Under the pieces are notes generated by a model. That model searched no databases, was not told the origin of the DNA, and saw only the letters and a list, made by a program, of their open reading frames with translations. A stretch of 64,000 nt of DNA from Kaistia sp. 32K (GTDB lineage: Bacteria > Pseudomonadota > Alphaproteobacteria > Rhizobiales > Kaistiaceae). The position numbers were made by a program, and so were the translations under genes. Positions 20,148 to 29,958 of this stretch are shown here, in pieces. Each line of letters starts with the position of its first letter. Positions within the stretch are counted from its first letter, which is position 1. The stretch spans positions 3,596,001-3,660,000 of the forward strand of contig NZ_AP024269.1 in assembly GCF_016629525.1 (NCBI RefSeq), written 5' to 3'.

Positions 20148-22777
20148 TTCCCAACGACTCCCTTGAGGCTGCCACTGATCAGGACGGTTACGTCGGCCAG
20201 CGCAAGCGCCGGCGACATGCCGCCCGATACGGCCATGTAGCGAGGATGCCAATCGGGCTGGAACTTCGCCTTGAAGGCCCTCAGCCCGTGAAAATTATAG
20301 AAGCGTTCACCATGCTCGAACACGGCGCGTCCCATCCGGTGCCAGAACGGCGCCGCCGGGCTTTCCGAAAGGCCGGCGAGCGGCGCCATGCCCAGGTCGA
20401 ACCAGCGATACTCCTGGTCGCGCAGATACAGCAGCAGGCTGACGAACAGGAACTCCATCGCGCCGGCCGGAACACCCGGCTTGAACCGCATGAGATCGAC
20501 GGTCGCTTCCTGCTTCTGGGCCGTCGTCATCACCGTGGCGAAGGCGACGATGTGCCCGTCCCGCCGCACCACGGCGGCCGGCTGCGCCATGACATAGGAA
20601 CGGTCGAACGCCCCCAGCGAAAACCGCTTCTCGCGGGCGCGATGCGCCGCGAGCCACTGGTTCGAGACATCTTCGAGTTCGTCGATCGCCTCGGCCACCT
20701 GATCCGGCTCGAGAAACTCGAAGCTCAGGCCCTCGCGCTGGCTGCGATTGAAGGCATGGCGCAAGCTCGCCCGCTTGGCGCCCTTCAAGTCGAAGGCCGC
20801 GAGATCGACGCGCGCCGCCTCGCCCAGCTTGAAGGCGCGCAGGCCCGCATCGGCATAGAGCGCGAGATTCTCCGGCATCACCTGGTAGAAAACGGCTCGC
20901 CCGCCCGCCGCCCGCGCCATCTCGACGAACTGCCAGATCAATCCCGGCCAAGCGGCGCGCGGCCCGATCGGATCGAACAGCGCCACCCATGAATGGGCCT
21001 GCCGGCCGAACATGATGAAGGCCCGGCGATCATCGGAAAAGAGCAGCGTCTTGTCGCCCATCCGCACCAGATTGGCATCGGGATAGGGCTGCGCCTCGAG
21101 GATCCGAACCGCGTCGGCGATCTCTTCCGGCGCCGGCTGCCCGGTCTTGCCCTTGGAGGGCCGCAGCAGCGACCAGGCGGCGATCGAGCCGGCCGCGATG
21201 ACGACGCCGAGCAGCGCGCGCAGGCTGCGCGGCGCTTCTTCCGAGAACTCGAACTGCCACCAGAGCTGGTTCGAATAGTCGACGTCGGAATAGACGAACA
21301 GAAGGACGGCGAGCGCTGTCACGATGACCGTCGCGATCGCCAGGAACCAGCCGGGCGTCAGGCGCTGATGTAGCAGCGAGGCCGGCCGGTTGAACTCGCG
21401 CCGCGTCGCCAGCAGGGCGACGAACAACAGTGCCAGCGAGATCGACTCGCTGATTGCGATCGCCTTCAGCAGCGACAGCAGCACAGCCGCGCCGACCGCC
21501 ATGATCGCCGCCCACCAGGCGCCGTCGAGCCGGTGCGCCAGCCCGCGCGCGACCACGATCAGGCCGAGCCCCAGCACGCTTTCGATGAAATGGGCGCCTT
21601 CGACGACCGGCAGCGGCAGCAGGGCCGAAAGCAGGTCCAGCCGCTGGTCGGCCGCCGGCGTGACGCCGGAAATGACCAGTACCGCGCCGAGCGCGAAGGT
21701 CAGCGTCGCCAGCACGCGCGGCGACAATTGCGCGCCGGCCCGGAGAACCCGGGATGCCTGGGCGCCGGACGTGGCGCGCCGGACCTCGAGACCGGTCACC
21801 AGCGCCGAGGCCGCCAGCAGCGGCACGCCATAATAGATCACGCGGTAGAGGATCAGCGCCGACAGAACCTGGTCGACGGAAGAAGCGCGACCGACCACGG
21901 CGATGATCACCGCCTCGAACACGCCGAGACCGGCCGGCACATGGCTGGCGACGCCGAGGCCGATCGCCACCGCATAGACGGCGATGAAGGCCGGCAGGCC
22001 GATATCCGTCTGCGGCAGGAGCACCCAGAGCACGGCGGCCGCTGCCGAAACGTCGATAAGGGTGGCGCCGAACTGCGCCAGCATGATGCCGGGGCGCGGC
22101 AGCACAATCGAGACGCCGCGCCATCCTATCCGCCCGCCGCCATAGGCGGCATGGGCAAGCAACCCCGCCAGCGCGGCGAGGATGGCAAGGCCAATGCCCC
22201 GGAGCAGATTGGGCGGGAGCTCCAGCGGAGCCGCCAGGTCGCGCGCGGCGAAGGTGAGACCGAGCGCCGTGACGCCGGCAAGTCCGACGCCGAAGGCCAG
22301 GGTGACAAAGGCGACCACCTTGGCGACGTCACCCGGCTCGAAGCCGAGGCGCGAATAGAACCGATAGCGGATGGCGCCGCCGGTCAACGGGCCGAAGCCG
22401 GCGGTATTGCCGACCGCATAGGCGCAGAAGGCTGTCAGGGCGACGATCGGATACGGCACGTCGGAACGGCCGAGATAGTGAAGCGCCGAGCGATCGTAGA
22501 TGCTGAGCGCGAGGAAACTCAGCACCGTGAAGCCGAGCGCCGCGATGATCGTCGAAATCGGCGTCGCGTGCAGCGTATCGAGAACGTCGTTGTAGTCGAC
22601 CTCGGAGATCAGCCGGGAAATCGCCAGCCAGACGAGAACGACCACCGCGACGCCGACCACGGCCGTGATGGCCGGGCGCCAAGGCGCCAGGACGGCCCGC
22701 AGCCTTTCATAGCGCGTCTCCGACAACGCGCCGGCCTCCACGTAATCCGGCGCGTCGTCCCTGAACTCGTCGGTCAT
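20144..22777 (-). CDS. lpiA: LpiA/MprF bifunctional lysyl-phosphatidylglycerol synthase and flippase
   Basis: Adds lysine from lysyl-tRNA to phosphatidylglycerol and flips the product outward, giving acid and cationic-peptide resistance. The first 530 residues are mostly membrane helices. The C-terminal synthase domain (DUF2156 type) shows DDRRAFIMFGRQAHSW, FKLGEAARVDL and YRWFDLGMAPLAGLS. I chose 22777 (MTDEF), with GTGAAGAC just upstream, giving 877 residues. An in-frame start at 22846 or 22867 would add 23-30 residues with no ribosome site. Confidence 0.92.
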   Translation of the reverse strand: MTDEFRDDAPDYVEAGALSETRYERLRAVLAPWRPAITAVVGVAVVVLVWLAISRLISEVDYNDVLDTLHATPISTIIAALGFTVLSFLALSIYDRSALHYLGRSDVPYPIVALTAFCAYAVGNTAGFGPLTGGAIRYRFYSRLGFEPGDVAKVVAFVTLAFGVGLAGVTALGLTFAARDLAAPLELPPNLLRGIGLAILAALAGLLAHAAYGGGRIGWRGVSIVLPRPGIMLAQFGATLIDVSAAAAVLWVLLPQTDIGLPAFIAVYAVAIGLGVASHVPAGLGVFEAVIIAVVGRASSVDQVLSALILYRVIYYGVPLLAASALVTGLEVRRATSGAQASRVLRAGAQLSPRVLATLTFALGAVLVISGVTPAADQRLDLLSALLPLPVVEGAHFIESVLGLGLIVVARGLAHRLDGAWWAAIMAVGAAVLLSLLKAIAISESISLALLFVALLATRREFNRPASLLHQRLTPGWFLAIATVIVTALAVLLFVYSDVDYSNQLWWQFEFSEEAPRSLRALLGVVIAAGSIAAWSLLRPSKGKTGQPAPEEIADAVRILEAQPYPDANLVRMGDKTLLFSDDRRAFIMFGRQAHSWVALFDPIGPRAAWPGLIWQFVEMARAAGGRAVFYQVMPENLALYADAGLRAFKLGEAARVDLAAFDLKGAKRASLRHAFNRSQREGLSFEFLEPDQVAEAIDELEDVSNQWLAAHRAREKRFSLGAFDRSYVMAQPAAVVRRDGHIVAFATVMTTAQKQEATVDLMRFKPGVPAGAMEFLFVSLLLYLRDQEYRWFDLGMAPLAGLSESPAAPFWHRMGRAVFEHGERFYNFHGLRAFKAKFQPDWHPRYMAVSGGMSPALALADVTVLISGSLKGVVGK

Positions 22778-22901
22778 GTCTTCACGCCGCTTTTCCACGC
22801 GATGCCGTTCGGACCGCGCGAGCATTGTAACGCTTTCGCTCATCATGACATTGGGCGCTGGCGCCACGATGACACTTCGTCAACGCGGACCGCTGCCCTC
22901 T

Positions 22902-22920
22902 CCTTGCATCCGATGCAAGG
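22902..22920. promoter_or_regulatory. 19-base palindrome upstream of lpiA
   Basis: CCTTGCATC, one base, then GATGCAAGG form a near-perfect palindrome about 125 bases before the lpiA start. Spacing fits an operator or regulatory hairpin in the leader. No known regulator motif is recognised. Confidence 0.4.
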
Positions 22921-22966
22921 TTGAAGAGCCCCAAATCTGGCTGCATTGAGGCCGTTCCAGCGGATG

Positions 22967-22993
22967 GCAGGAGATTTACATCACATCTCCTGC
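22967..22993 (-). terminator. Hairpin after the M29 aminopeptidase gene
   Basis: A 9-base stem GCAGGAGAT / ATCTCCTGC with a 9-base loop lies 23 bases beyond the aminopeptidase stop. No T run follows on the minus strand. It is a probable boundary between aminopeptidase and lpiA transcription. Confidence 0.4.
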
Positions 22994-23015
22994 ACCTTCC
23001 GTCGCTGAAGCGCCT

Positions 23016-24269
23016 TCAGGCCCACTCGCCCTGCCGCATGATCGGCTCGGCGCTGCCATCGGCGGCGATGCCGTCGATGTCGATATGGCGCGATCCGATC
23101 ATCCAGTCGATATGGATCAGGCTCTTGTTGGCGCCCTTTGCCGCCAGTTCATCCGGGCTAAGCTTGTCGCCGCCGCGGATGCACTTCGAATAAGCCTGAC
23201 CGAGCGCGATGTGGCAGGCGGCGTTTTCGTCATAGAGCGTGTTGTAGAACAGCAGGCCGCTCGCCGAGATCGGCGAGGAATGCGGAACCAGCGCCACTTC
23301 GCCGAGCCGCCGCGCGCCCTCGTCGGTGTCGAGCACCTTCGCCAGCACGTCCGCGCCGGTCCGCGCTGTCGATTCGACGATGCGGCCATCCTCGAAGCGG
23401 ACCGCGATGTCCTCGATCAGGGTGCCCTGGTAGGAGAGCGGCTTGGTGCTCGTCACATGGCCGGAGACACGGTTCTTGTGCGGCGTGGTGAACACTTCCT
23501 CGGACGGGATGTTCGGGTTGCAGACGATGCCGTTCTTGGCCGTCGAGGCGCCGCCAGCCCAGTCATGATCATCGGCGAGACCGACGGTCAGGTCGGTGCC
23601 GGGACCGACGAAGCGAAGGGCGGAATAACGCTTATCGTTCAAAAGCTTGGTGCGCGCGTGCAGCGCCTTGTTGTGCTCGCCCCAGGCGGCAATGGGATCA
23701 TCGAGATCGACGCGCGAAGCAGAGAAGATCGCATCCCAGAGCTTCGCGACGGCGACCTCTTCCGGCTCGTTCGGGAACACCGCCCGCGCCCAGGCCGGCG
23801 ACGCGAAGGACGCGATGGTCCAGTTGATGTCGAAGCCGACGATCAGTTCCATGGCCGGCGTGTAGGCCTTGGAGCGGGCGCGGTTGGCGCGCGAGACCTT
23901 CTCCGGATCCTGGCCCGACAGCAGCGACGGGTTCTCGCCGGCGATGGCAAGCCGCGCCGCGCCGTTCCGGAAGGCCGAGGCCATGCCGTCGAACAGCCAG
24001 CCCGAGGCGACGTCGAAGGAGCCGTCGCGACCATGGCGGAAGCGCATCAGCGTCGCCTCCTCGTCGGAGAACAGCGTCGTCACCAGCGAGGCGCCGGCCT
24101 TGTAGGCGTGCTCGGTGATCCGCCGCACCAGCGGCAGCGCGTCGAGCGACGCCGTCATCACCAGCTCCTGGCCTTCCTGGAGGCCGAGACCGACGCGGAC
24201 GGCCACCTCGCCAAGCCGGTCTAGCTTCTGCTCATGGGTAAGCGAGGGATCGCGGACAAACTTGGTCAT
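23016..24269 (-). CDS. M29 family metallo-aminopeptidase (AmpS type)
   Basis: A cytosolic leucyl-type aminopeptidase, 417 residues, the usual family length. Expected two-metal ligands are present: Glu in NIPSEEVFTTP, Glu in RRLGEVALVP, His in NAACHIALG and the HxD in LIHIDWMIGS. A GTG at 24278 extends the frame, but ATG 24269 has GGAG eight bases upstream and is preferred. It follows the MFS gene region but has its own start site. Confidence 0.9.
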   Translation of the reverse strand: MTKFVRDPSLTHEQKLDRLGEVAVRVGLGLQEGQELVMTASLDALPLVRRITEHAYKAGASLVTTLFSDEEATLMRFRHGRDGSFDVASGWLFDGMASAFRNGAARLAIAGENPSLLSGQDPEKVSRANRARSKAYTPAMELIVGFDINWTIASFASPAWARAVFPNEPEEVAVAKLWDAIFSASRVDLDDPIAAWGEHNKALHARTKLLNDKRYSALRFVGPGTDLTVGLADDHDWAGGASTAKNGIVCNPNIPSEEVFTTPHKNRVSGHVTSTKPLSYQGTLIEDIAVRFEDGRIVESTARTGADVLAKVLDTDEGARRLGEVALVPHSSPISASGLLFYNTLYDENAACHIALGQAYSKCIRGGDKLSPDELAAKGANKSLIHIDWMIGSRHIDIDGIAADGSAEPIMRQGEWA

Positions 24270-24304
24270 GACAGACACTCCACTATGGATCGAATTCTTG
24301 GTGG

Positions 24305-25741
24305 TCAGGACTCCGCCGGCGCGGGCGTGCTCCCGCGCGGACGATGCTTGCTGACCGCGGTGCCGGCGTCACGCGGCAACGCGAAGGAATCAAACAGGCC
24401 GATCAGGCCGACGACGCCGACGATCAGGAAGGCGGCATGGAAATCGCCGAGCGTCAGCCCCTCGACATCAGGCGTCAGCCAGGCATCCGCCAGGCGCAGC
24501 GCGATCGCACCGAGCGCGATGCCGAGGCCGAAGGTGATCTGCTGCACCAGGCTGAACAGCGTGTTGGCGCCGGCCATGCGCGCCTGCGGCACATCGACAA
24601 AGGCGAGCGTGTTGATCGCGGTGAACTGCATCGAGCGAGCCGCGCCGCTCAGGAACAGCACGACCATGATGATCAGCCAAGGCGTCGCCGGCGACAGGAA
24701 TGCGCAGGCCAGCATCGTCGCGACGAAAAACAGCCCGTTGCCGATCAGCGTAGTGCGGAAGCCGAAGGTCCGGAGCACGAGGCTCGTCAGCGGCTTCATC
24801 GCCAGATTGCCGGCGAAGAGCGCCAGCACGTAGAGACCGGCCTGAAACGGATCGAGACCGAAGCCGAGCTGGAACATCAGCGGCAGCAGGAAGGGGACGG
24901 CGCTGACGGCGGTGCGGAACAGCGAGCCGCCCTTCATCGTCACCGCGAAGGTCTGGATGGCGAGACCGTAGAGATCCGGCAGCGGATGCGGATGGCGGCC
25001 GGAATGGCGGAGCGCGATCCAGAAGAACAGCGCGCTCGCCGCCAGGATGCCGGCGCCGACCACCCAGTCGACATGGCTCTGACCGACGAGGTCGAGCCCA
25101 TACATCAGCCCGGCGCAGGCGATGCTGGTCAGGACGAAGCCGAGCCAGTCGAAGCCCTGGCGCGCGTCGAGCTTCTCGTTCGGGATCAGCCAGAAGGTGA
25201 GCGCGAACGTGACGATGCCGATCGGCACGTTGAGGATGAAGATCCAGTGCCAGGAAGCGTAGGTGGTGATGAAGCCGCCAAGCGGAGGACCCAGGATCGG
25301 CGCCGACAGCGCCGGCCAGGTCAGCACCGCGATCGCCCGCATCAGCTCGCTCTTCGAGGCGTTTCGCAGCACCACCAGCCGCCCGACGGGCACCATCATG
25401 GCGCCGCCCGCGCCCTGCAGGATGCGGGCGAGCACGAAGCCGAGCACGCTCTCGCTGAGCGCGCAGAAGATAGAGGCGATGGTGAAGACCGCGACTGCCC
25501 AGGCGAACACCGTCCGTGCGCCGAAGCGATCCGCCATCCAGCCGCTCGCCGGGATGAAGATCGCCAGCGTCAGCATGTAGACGGACATGCCGATGTTGAG
25601 ATCGACGGGCGCGACGCCGAACGAGGCGGCCATCTGCGGCAGGGACGTCGCGATCACCGTGCCGTCGAGGTTCTCCATGAAGAACGCAACGGCGACGAGC
25701 AGGGCGATCCAGGTCGATTTTTGCGGTGCTGTGAAGGTCAT
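24305..25741 (-). CDS. MFS drug transporter, DHA2 (EmrB/QacA) type
   Basis: A proton-driven exporter with about 14 hydrophobic helices in 478 residues. Motif A is seen as GWMADRFGARTV near residue 70, and antiporter motif C as LSAPILGPPLGG near residue 160. The frame opens further upstream, but MTFTAPQ at 25741 sits directly before helix 1. No periplasmic adaptor (EmrA) or local regulator accompanies it. The substrate is unknown. Confidence 0.87.
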   Translation of the reverse strand: MTFTAPQKSTWIALLVAVAFFMENLDGTVIATSLPQMAASFGVAPVDLNIGMSVYMLTLAIFIPASGWMADRFGARTVFAWAVAVFTIASIFCALSESVLGFVLARILQGAGGAMMVPVGRLVVLRNASKSELMRAIAVLTWPALSAPILGPPLGGFITTYASWHWIFILNVPIGIVTFALTFWLIPNEKLDARQGFDWLGFVLTSIACAGLMYGLDLVGQSHVDWVVGAGILAASALFFWIALRHSGRHPHPLPDLYGLAIQTFAVTMKGGSLFRTAVSAVPFLLPLMFQLGFGLDPFQAGLYVLALFAGNLAMKPLTSLVLRTFGFRTTLIGNGLFFVATMLACAFLSPATPWLIIMVVLFLSGAARSMQFTAINTLAFVDVPQARMAGANTLFSLVQQITFGLGIALGAIALRLADAWLTPDVEGLTLGDFHAAFLIVGVVGLIGLFDSFALPRDAGTAVSKHRPRGSTPAPAES

Positions 25742-25885
25742 GCCGGCCGACGGCGAGAAGAAAGAAACAAAGGACGCGACGTGGTGCCAGCCGGCGACAC
25801 ATCGGACCTCCGATTCATCGCGCTTTCGGCCGGCGGACACAAGGGGATTGCGGCGCCCCCCGCGCGTCGCGCCCGCGAAACCGCG

Positions 25886-27358
25886 TCAACCGTGCGGATT
25901 CTCCACCCGCGGCCAGATCGGCCGGGTGAGCTTGCGGTAGTCGGTCACGCGGGGATTGGACGGATAGGGCGCGCCGGCGTCGATATAGACGATCTCCGCC
26001 GCGATCGGCGCGAAGCCGGCGTGAAAATGGTTGGTCGACTTCACCAGCAGGATGTCCTTCGACATCGGGTCGAGGCCGAGATTCGAATAGACGTCCGGCT
26101 CGAAGGTCTGGGTGCGGTTGGTGTTGAGGATGATCTCGGTCCGGGTGCCGACGATCCGCACTAGCGCCGCCGGCCCCAGGGTGACGCGGCTCTTGCCGAA
26201 ACTCTGCCAGCTCTCCGGAACCGCGCGGACGACCTCGACCCGGGCGTCGATCGGCGCGCCGCCGTCGGGCCCCGCCTTGCCGCCGAAGCGGAGCTGGATC
26301 TCGGCCCCCTCGCCTGCCGCCAGGCAGAAGGTCACGGCGATCGGATCCCAGATCGTCGCGACGGCGACATTGTCGATGCCGCGCTCGATCATCCGGCGCA
26401 GGATCAGCGTGCCGTCGCCGGCGACGCCGCCGCCCGGATTGTCCCAGGTATCGGCGATGACGACGGGCTTGCCGGGCCGGCCGGCAATCAGGCCGAGCGC
26501 GTGGTCGAGGCCGCCGTCGATGCTGAACTGTGGCATCATCGTCTTGCCGCGCAGCGAGAAGATCTCCATGCCGAGTTTCTCGGCCAGCGCGTCGCCCTGC
26601 GCCTTGCGGTCGTCGGTCACGACCAGCACGCGCGTGCCCATCTCCGGCACGTCGCCGGCCATGAAGCCGTGGATCAGCGATACCGACAGGATGCCATTCT
26701 GGCCGTGCATCGCCTTCATCCGGTCGACGAAGGAACGCATCGGCTCCCGGCTGGTCGGGAAGACGTCGATCATGTGGCAGTCGAAAGTCGAGATGACAGG
26801 CTTGAGCTCGCCGCGCAGCGTCCGGATCGCGAGGTCGACGACATGCTCGCCGCGCTCGTAGAAATCGGTGTGCGGAAATTCGAGGAAGGCCGCGAGGATG
26901 TTGGAGTTCTCGACCCGCTTCGGCGTGAGGTGGCTATGCGGATCGAGCTCGGCGGCGATGAGGACATCCGGCCCGACGATCTCGCGGATACGGGCGAGCA
27001 GATCGCCCTCGGGATCGTCATAGCCCTGCGCCACCATCGCGCCATGCAGGCCGAGCACGACGCCGTCGACCGGCAGCGCGGCGCGGAGCTGGTCGAGGAT
27101 CTCGTCGCGCAGGCCCTCATAGGTGGCGCGCTGCAGCAGTCCGCCCGGCTCGGCCCAGGTCGCCGTTCCCTCCACCAGGTCGATGCCGTCCGCCTCGGCG
27201 CGCTTCCGGAGCGCGACGATCGGCGAGGAGCAGAGCGTCGGCGTCTCGGGATGTTGGCCGGGTCCCGCATAGAACGCCATCTCGAAGCTCGCCCGGTCGG
27301 TCGGAACCGGTGCAAAGGTGTTGGTCTCGGTCGCGAGCGAAGCGGTGAAGATGCGCAT
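25886..27358 (-). CDS. M81 family metallopeptidase (MlrC-like)
   Basis: A 490-residue zinc peptidase of the microcystinase C family. It shows the N-terminal MRIFTASLATETNTFAP, the DUF1485 region with GAMVAQGYDDPEGDLLARI and the central AELDPHSHLTP. The C-terminal part carries VIADTWDNPGGGVAGDGT. In most hosts these enzymes sit in peptide or opine-like catabolic loci rather than toxin degradation. It is 105 bases downstream of a same-strand RidA gene, so the two may be co-transcribed. Confidence 0.88.
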   Translation of the reverse strand: MRIFTASLATETNTFAPVPTDRASFEMAFYAGPGQHPETPTLCSSPIVALRKRAEADGIDLVEGTATWAEPGGLLQRATYEGLRDEILDQLRAALPVDGVVLGLHGAMVAQGYDDPEGDLLARIREIVGPDVLIAAELDPHSHLTPKRVENSNILAAFLEFPHTDFYERGEHVVDLAIRTLRGELKPVISTFDCHMIDVFPTSREPMRSFVDRMKAMHGQNGILSVSLIHGFMAGDVPEMGTRVLVVTDDRKAQGDALAEKLGMEIFSLRGKTMMPQFSIDGGLDHALGLIAGRPGKPVVIADTWDNPGGGVAGDGTLILRRMIERGIDNVAVATIWDPIAVTFCLAAGEGAEIQLRFGGKAGPDGGAPIDARVEVVRAVPESWQSFGKSRVTLGPAALVRIVGTRTEIILNTNRTQTFEPDVYSNLGLDPMSKDILLVKSTNHFHAGFAPIAAEIVYIDAGAPYPSNPRVTDYRKLTRPIWPRVENPHG

Positions 27359-27463
27359 GATGCGGGATGATCCTGGCGATGGCGGCGAGGGACCCCGAAC
27401 CCGCGGCGGGTCCAGAGCCCAGGGGTCGACGGCGGCTCCGGCGATGGCGGAACCGCGAGACGG

Positions 27464-27838
27464 CTAGCCGAGCGGCGCGTAGGCGATCGCCTCGATCTCG
27501 ACCTTGATGTCGATCATCAGGCGCGCCTCGACGGTGGTGCGGGCCGGCGGATCCTTCTCGAAGAAGGTGGCGTAGGTCTTGTTGAAGCCGCCGAAGTCGC
27601 GCGCGTCGGTGATGATGGCGAAGGTCTTCACGACCTGGTCCATCGTGCAGCCGGCCAGCGCCAGCGCCGCCTTGACGTTCTCGAGCGTCTGCCGGGTCTG
27701 CGCCTCGATGCCGCCCGCGACGACCGTGCCGCTGGCGTCGGTCGGCACCTGGCCGGAGACGTAGACGAAATCGCCCGCACGGACGGCCGGGGAAAGCGGC
27801 ACATGCGAGGCGCCGTAGACGGTCTTCAATTTGCTCAT
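27464..27838 (-). CDS. RidA family enamine/imine deaminase
   Basis: A 124-residue trimeric Rid protein that hydrolyses reactive enamines to ketones plus ammonia. It has VYVSGQVPTDASG near residue 27, the QTRQTLENVKAAL helix and the catalytic Arg region DPPARTTVEARL near residue 95. AAGGGG precedes the ATG. It probably supports the neighbouring amino-acid and PLP chemistry (M81 peptidase, D-threonine-aldolase-like enzyme). Confidence 0.93.
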   Translation of the reverse strand: MSKLKTVYGASHVPLSPAVRAGDFVYVSGQVPTDASGTVVAGGIEAQTRQTLENVKAALALAGCTMDQVVKTFAIITDARDFGGFNKTYATFFEKDPPARTTVEARLMIDIKVEIEAIAYAPLG

Positions 27839-28021
27839 GAAACTAGCCCCTTTGGTTTTATCAGGCGGCCCGATCGCGGACCGGAAGACCGCCCCTGAGT
27901 AGCGGCGCGGAGGCTAGAGTAAATCGTCCCGATTATCGACAGGAAAGCAGCATATCTTCATATTTCGCCGGTTGCTTTGTTGGCGGATCCGAAAGAGCCT
28001 TGCGTAAGCGGAGGGAAACTA

Positions 28022-28777
28022 ATGTTCGGTCTCAACGACAAGCACGTGGTGATCAGCGGCGCGGGCGGCGGCATCGGCCGATCCATCGTGGCCGCCTTCC
28101 AGGCGGCGGGAGCGCGGGTGACGGCCTGCGACCGCGACGCGGCGCTGCTCGACGCCCTCGACGGCGTGGCGAAATCGATGTTCGAGCTGACGGACGCGGA
28201 CGCGACCGAGCGCGCGGTGGCCGCGATCGTCGCCGAGCATGGCGCGCCGGACGTCCTCGTCAGCAATGCCGGCTTCAGCCGCGCCGAGACGATGGAAACG
28301 GTCAATCGTCAGAGTTGGGACCAGGAAGTCGAGATCAACCTGACCGGCAGCTTCAACCTGATCGACCCGACGATGAAGGCGATGATCGCCAATGGCGGCG
28401 GCGCCATCGTCATGACCTCGACCGTCAATGCGCTCAGCCACTACGGCAATCCCGCCTATGCGGCGGCGAAGGCCGGCCTCGTCGCCTATATGCGGGCGAT
28501 CGCCGTCGAGAACGGCCGCCACAACATCCGCGCCAACTGCATCTGCCCCGGCTCGGTGCGCACGCCGGCCTGGGATCACCGCGTCGCGAAGGATCCCGAC
28601 CTGCTTCCCAAGGTCGTGGCGCACTATCCGCTGGGCAAGCTGGCAACGCCGGTCGACGTCGCCAACGCGACCGTCTTCCTGGCCTCGCCGCTCGCCGGCG
28701 CCATCACCGGCGTCGCGCTTCCCGTCGACGCCGGGCTGACGGCGGGCAATCTGCGCTTCATCCGCGACGTGTTCTGA
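28022..28777 (+). CDS. SDR family oxidoreductase
   Basis: A classical short-chain dehydrogenase of 251 residues. It shows the cofactor motif SGAGGGIG near residue 13, VSNAGF near 80, catalytic Ser in MTSTVNA and YAAAK near residue 150. GGAGGG lies just before the ATG. It is divergent from ridA and 55 bases upstream of the D-threonine-aldolase-like gene, and may supply its substrate or, given fucD nearby, act on a sugar acid. The substrate is not assignable. Confidence 0.88.
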   Translation: MFGLNDKHVVISGAGGGIGRSIVAAFQAAGARVTACDRDAALLDALDGVAKSMFELTDADATERAVAAIVAEHGAPDVLVSNAGFSRAETMETVNRQSWDQEVEINLTGSFNLIDPTMKAMIANGGGAIVMTSTVNALSHYGNPAYAAAKAGLVAYMRAIAVENGRHNIRANCICPGSVRTPAWDHRVAKDPDLLPKVVAHYPLGKLATPVDVANATVFLASPLAGAITGVALPVDAGLTAGNLRFIRDVF

Positions 28778-28832
28778 ACAAAATCCCTGTTATCAATCCC
28801 AATCGCCGCGACGGCGCTTTGGCGAGGAAATC

Positions 28833-29900
28833 ATGCCGAGACATATCGATACCCTCCAGACTCCCTGCGTCCTGATCGACCTCGACCGGGCCGAGGCCAA
28901 TCTGAAGCGCGCGCAGGACTATGCCGACGCGCATGGCGTGCGCCTGCGGCCGCATATCAAGACGCACAAGCTGCCGCTCTTCGCCAAGCGCCAACTCGAG
29001 CTCGGCGCCATCGGCATCACCTGCCAGAAACTCGGCGAGGCCGAGGTGATGGCCGACGCCGGCATCGAGGACATCTTCCTGCCCTACAACCTGGTCGCGC
29101 CGGAGAAGCTCGCCCGCCTGAAGGATCTGGCCAAGCGGGTGACGCTCGCCGTTACCGCCGACAGCGCCTATGTCGTCGACGGTTATGCCGAGACCTTCGC
29201 GGACTCCGCCGGCGCGCCGCTCGAAGTGCTGGTCGAATGCGATACCGGCGCCGGCCGCTGCGGCGTGCAGACGCCGGACGACGCGGTTGTGCTGGCCAAG
29301 CATATCGCCTCGAAGCCCGGGCTCGTCTTCGACGGCCTGATGACCTATCCGCCGGCGGGCGGCACGGCTGATGTCCGCGCCTGGCTGCAGGAGGCGTCCG
29401 ACAAGCTGACGGCGGCGGGCCTGCCGCCGAAGACGATCTCGACCGGCGGCACGCCCGACATCTGGCGCGCGCACGAGACGCCGATCGCCACCGAATACCG
29501 CCCCGGCACCTACATCTATTTCGACCGCTCGCTGGTCGCCCGCGACGTCTGCACCGTCGACGACTGCGCCCTGCACGTGCTCGTCACCGTCGTCAGCCGG
29601 CCGACGGCCGACCGCGCCATCATCGACGCCGGCTCGAAGGCGCTGACCAGCGACCTGCTCGGGCTGAACGGCTATGGCCAGGTGGTCGGCTATCCCGACG
29701 CGGTGATCTACGGCATGAGCGAGGAGCACGGGAACATCGACTTCTCCGCCTCGGCGAAGAAGCCGGAGATCGGCGAGCGGCTGCTGATCCTGCCGAACCA
29801 CGCCTGCCCGGTGTCGAACCTCTACGACCACGTCCACCTGGTCTCGGGCGACCACGTCGTCGAGACGGTGGCGGTGGCGGCGCGCGGCCGGGTCGACTGA
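28833..29900 (+). CDS. DSD1/D-threonine aldolase family PLP enzyme
   Basis: A fold-type III PLP enzyme with an alanine-racemase-like N-terminal barrel. The PLP lysine is in LRPHIKTHKLP near residue 48. The metal-binding C-terminal motif NHACPVSNLYD near residue 325 is that of D-threonine aldolase and D-serine dehydratase. Typical reactions split D-3-hydroxy amino acids or dehydrate D-serine. The 355 residues are full length. GAGGAAATC precedes ATG 28833. Confidence 0.88.
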   Translation: MPRHIDTLQTPCVLIDLDRAEANLKRAQDYADAHGVRLRPHIKTHKLPLFAKRQLELGAIGITCQKLGEAEVMADAGIEDIFLPYNLVAPEKLARLKDLAKRVTLAVTADSAYVVDGYAETFADSAGAPLEVLVECDTGAGRCGVQTPDDAVVLAKHIASKPGLVFDGLMTYPPAGGTADVRAWLQEASDKLTAAGLPPKTISTGGTPDIWRAHETPIATEYRPGTYIYFDRSLVARDVCTVDDCALHVLVTVVSRPTADRAIIDAGSKALTSDLLGLNGYGQVVGYPDAVIYGMSEEHGNIDFSASAKKPEIGERLLILPNHACPVSNLYDHVHLVSGDHVVETVAVAARGRVD

Positions 29901-29910
29901 TCGACGGAGA

Positions 29911-29941
29911 GAAAACGGCGCCCCGGCTCCGGCCGGGGTGC
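29911..29941 (-). terminator. Bidirectional terminator between convergent genes
   Basis: The stem GCGCCCCGG / CCGGGGTGC (one G-T pair) has a 6-base loop at 29918-29941. Read on the minus strand it is followed within three bases by TTTTC, giving an intrinsic terminator for the small minus-strand gene. It can also end the plus-strand aldolase message. Confidence 0.65.
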
Positions 29942-29958
29942 TTCGCCCGAGGGCCCGC

